From assembly GCA_023014485.1 (NCBI GenBank), contig JAJOZX010005780.1, forward strand, positions 1 through 64,000: DNA of 64,000 bases. Reading direction: 5' to 3'. The notes beneath the pieces are model-generated. The model was not told the origin of the DNA. It did no database searches and saw only the letters and a list, made by a program, of their open reading frames with translations. This stretch comes from Bathynomus jamesi (lineage: Eukaryota; Arthropoda; Malacostraca; Isopoda; Cirolanidae). Within the stretch, counting starts at the first letter, position 1; every line of letters begins with the position of its first letter. This document shows, piece by piece, positions 63,801-64,000 of this stretch. The position numbers were made by a program, and so were the translations under genes.

Positions 63801-64000
63801 ACACAAGGACACACACCTTTCCCTTACAAGGTCAATAATGTGACAAATTTTAGCACGAAGAATAATTGTTCATTTATGCGTTGCGTATTAAGAGGACGCA
63901 GGTAATTTTAGCACGATGGGTGTCAAAAATATATCGTAAAATATATTTTTTTATTTATAAAATACACAAAATTATAAAAATTCCACCTCACAGTGTTCAT

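Overview
This 64 kb window is eukaryotic, AT-rich and almost entirely made of transposable elements and simple repeats. I found no intact host gene. Degenerate and perfect TTAGG arrays (the arthropod telomere motif), very long (TA)n tracts, 5S- and tRNA-derived SINEs, CR1/jockey-type LINEs, hAT, mariner-like, piggyBac and PIF/Harbinger relics, and one spliced transposase gene all point to an arthropod with a large repeat-rich genome. A decapod crustacean is my best guess, but the sequence alone does not prove it.

Layout. 0-9.8 kb: degenerate TTAGG minisatellite, a 5'-truncated mariner (DD34D), tRNA-SINEs (family A), a decayed transposon of a DDE-like family I cannot name (HW1), a small hAT derivative with GGACC-rich fold-back ends, tandem SINE pieces, and a 1 kb TIR element with a conserved but unclassified C-terminal coding piece. 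10-15.7 kb: two 5S rRNA-derived SINEs, two decayed LINE reverse transcriptases (one carrying a hAT MITE), a telomeric CCTAA array and a piggyBac MITE. 15.7-22.7 kb: a nest: an outer TIR pair, an inner hAT-like TIR pair, a two-ORF CR1 LINE, and inside its ORF1 a 462 bp insert carrying a heat-shock-type promoter. 22.7-27.1 kb: minisatellite, a Cys-rich fragment, an internally deleted mariner-like element, a dimeric tRNA SINE (family B) and an internally deleted hAT with exact 8 bp target duplications. 27.1-35.6 kb: copies of one LINE (LINE-X, ORF1 with three CCCH zinc fingers) arranged tail-to-tail and then head-to-head around (TA)n arrays and a palindrome. 35.6-43.8 kb: a second hAT type, fold-back SINEs, two mini mariner-like elements, a 209 bp-arm palindrome, a third 5S SINE and a nearly intact 3.45 kb hAT with intron and exact target duplications. 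43.8-53.3 kb: mostly non-coding, with MITEs, SINEs of families B and C and a LINE-X 3' end. 53.3-64 kb: second copy of the unnamed DDE-like family (HW2, minus strand), three LINE RT fragments, a PIF/Harbinger MITE with a MADF remnant, and two large inverted-repeat structures.

How the parts relate. Nearly all DNA transposons here are non-autonomous, typically keeping both ends plus the first and last part of the transposase. The dimeric SINE ends in the same 3' sequence as LINE-X, which fits mobilisation of the SINE by LINE-X. The 5S SINE and the tRNA SINE share a core. Inverted duplications repeatedly sit at or beside (TA)n arrays, suggesting these arrays act as fold-back sites. Identities and family assignments are by eye; no search or alignment was run. 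Other plain (TA)n, (CA)n or (TG)n tracts not listed separately lie near 2975-3022, 8312-8336, 15700-15735, 39221-39281, 45844-45879, 45975-46028, 46401-46447, 48962-49003, 53304-53331 and 57184-57253.
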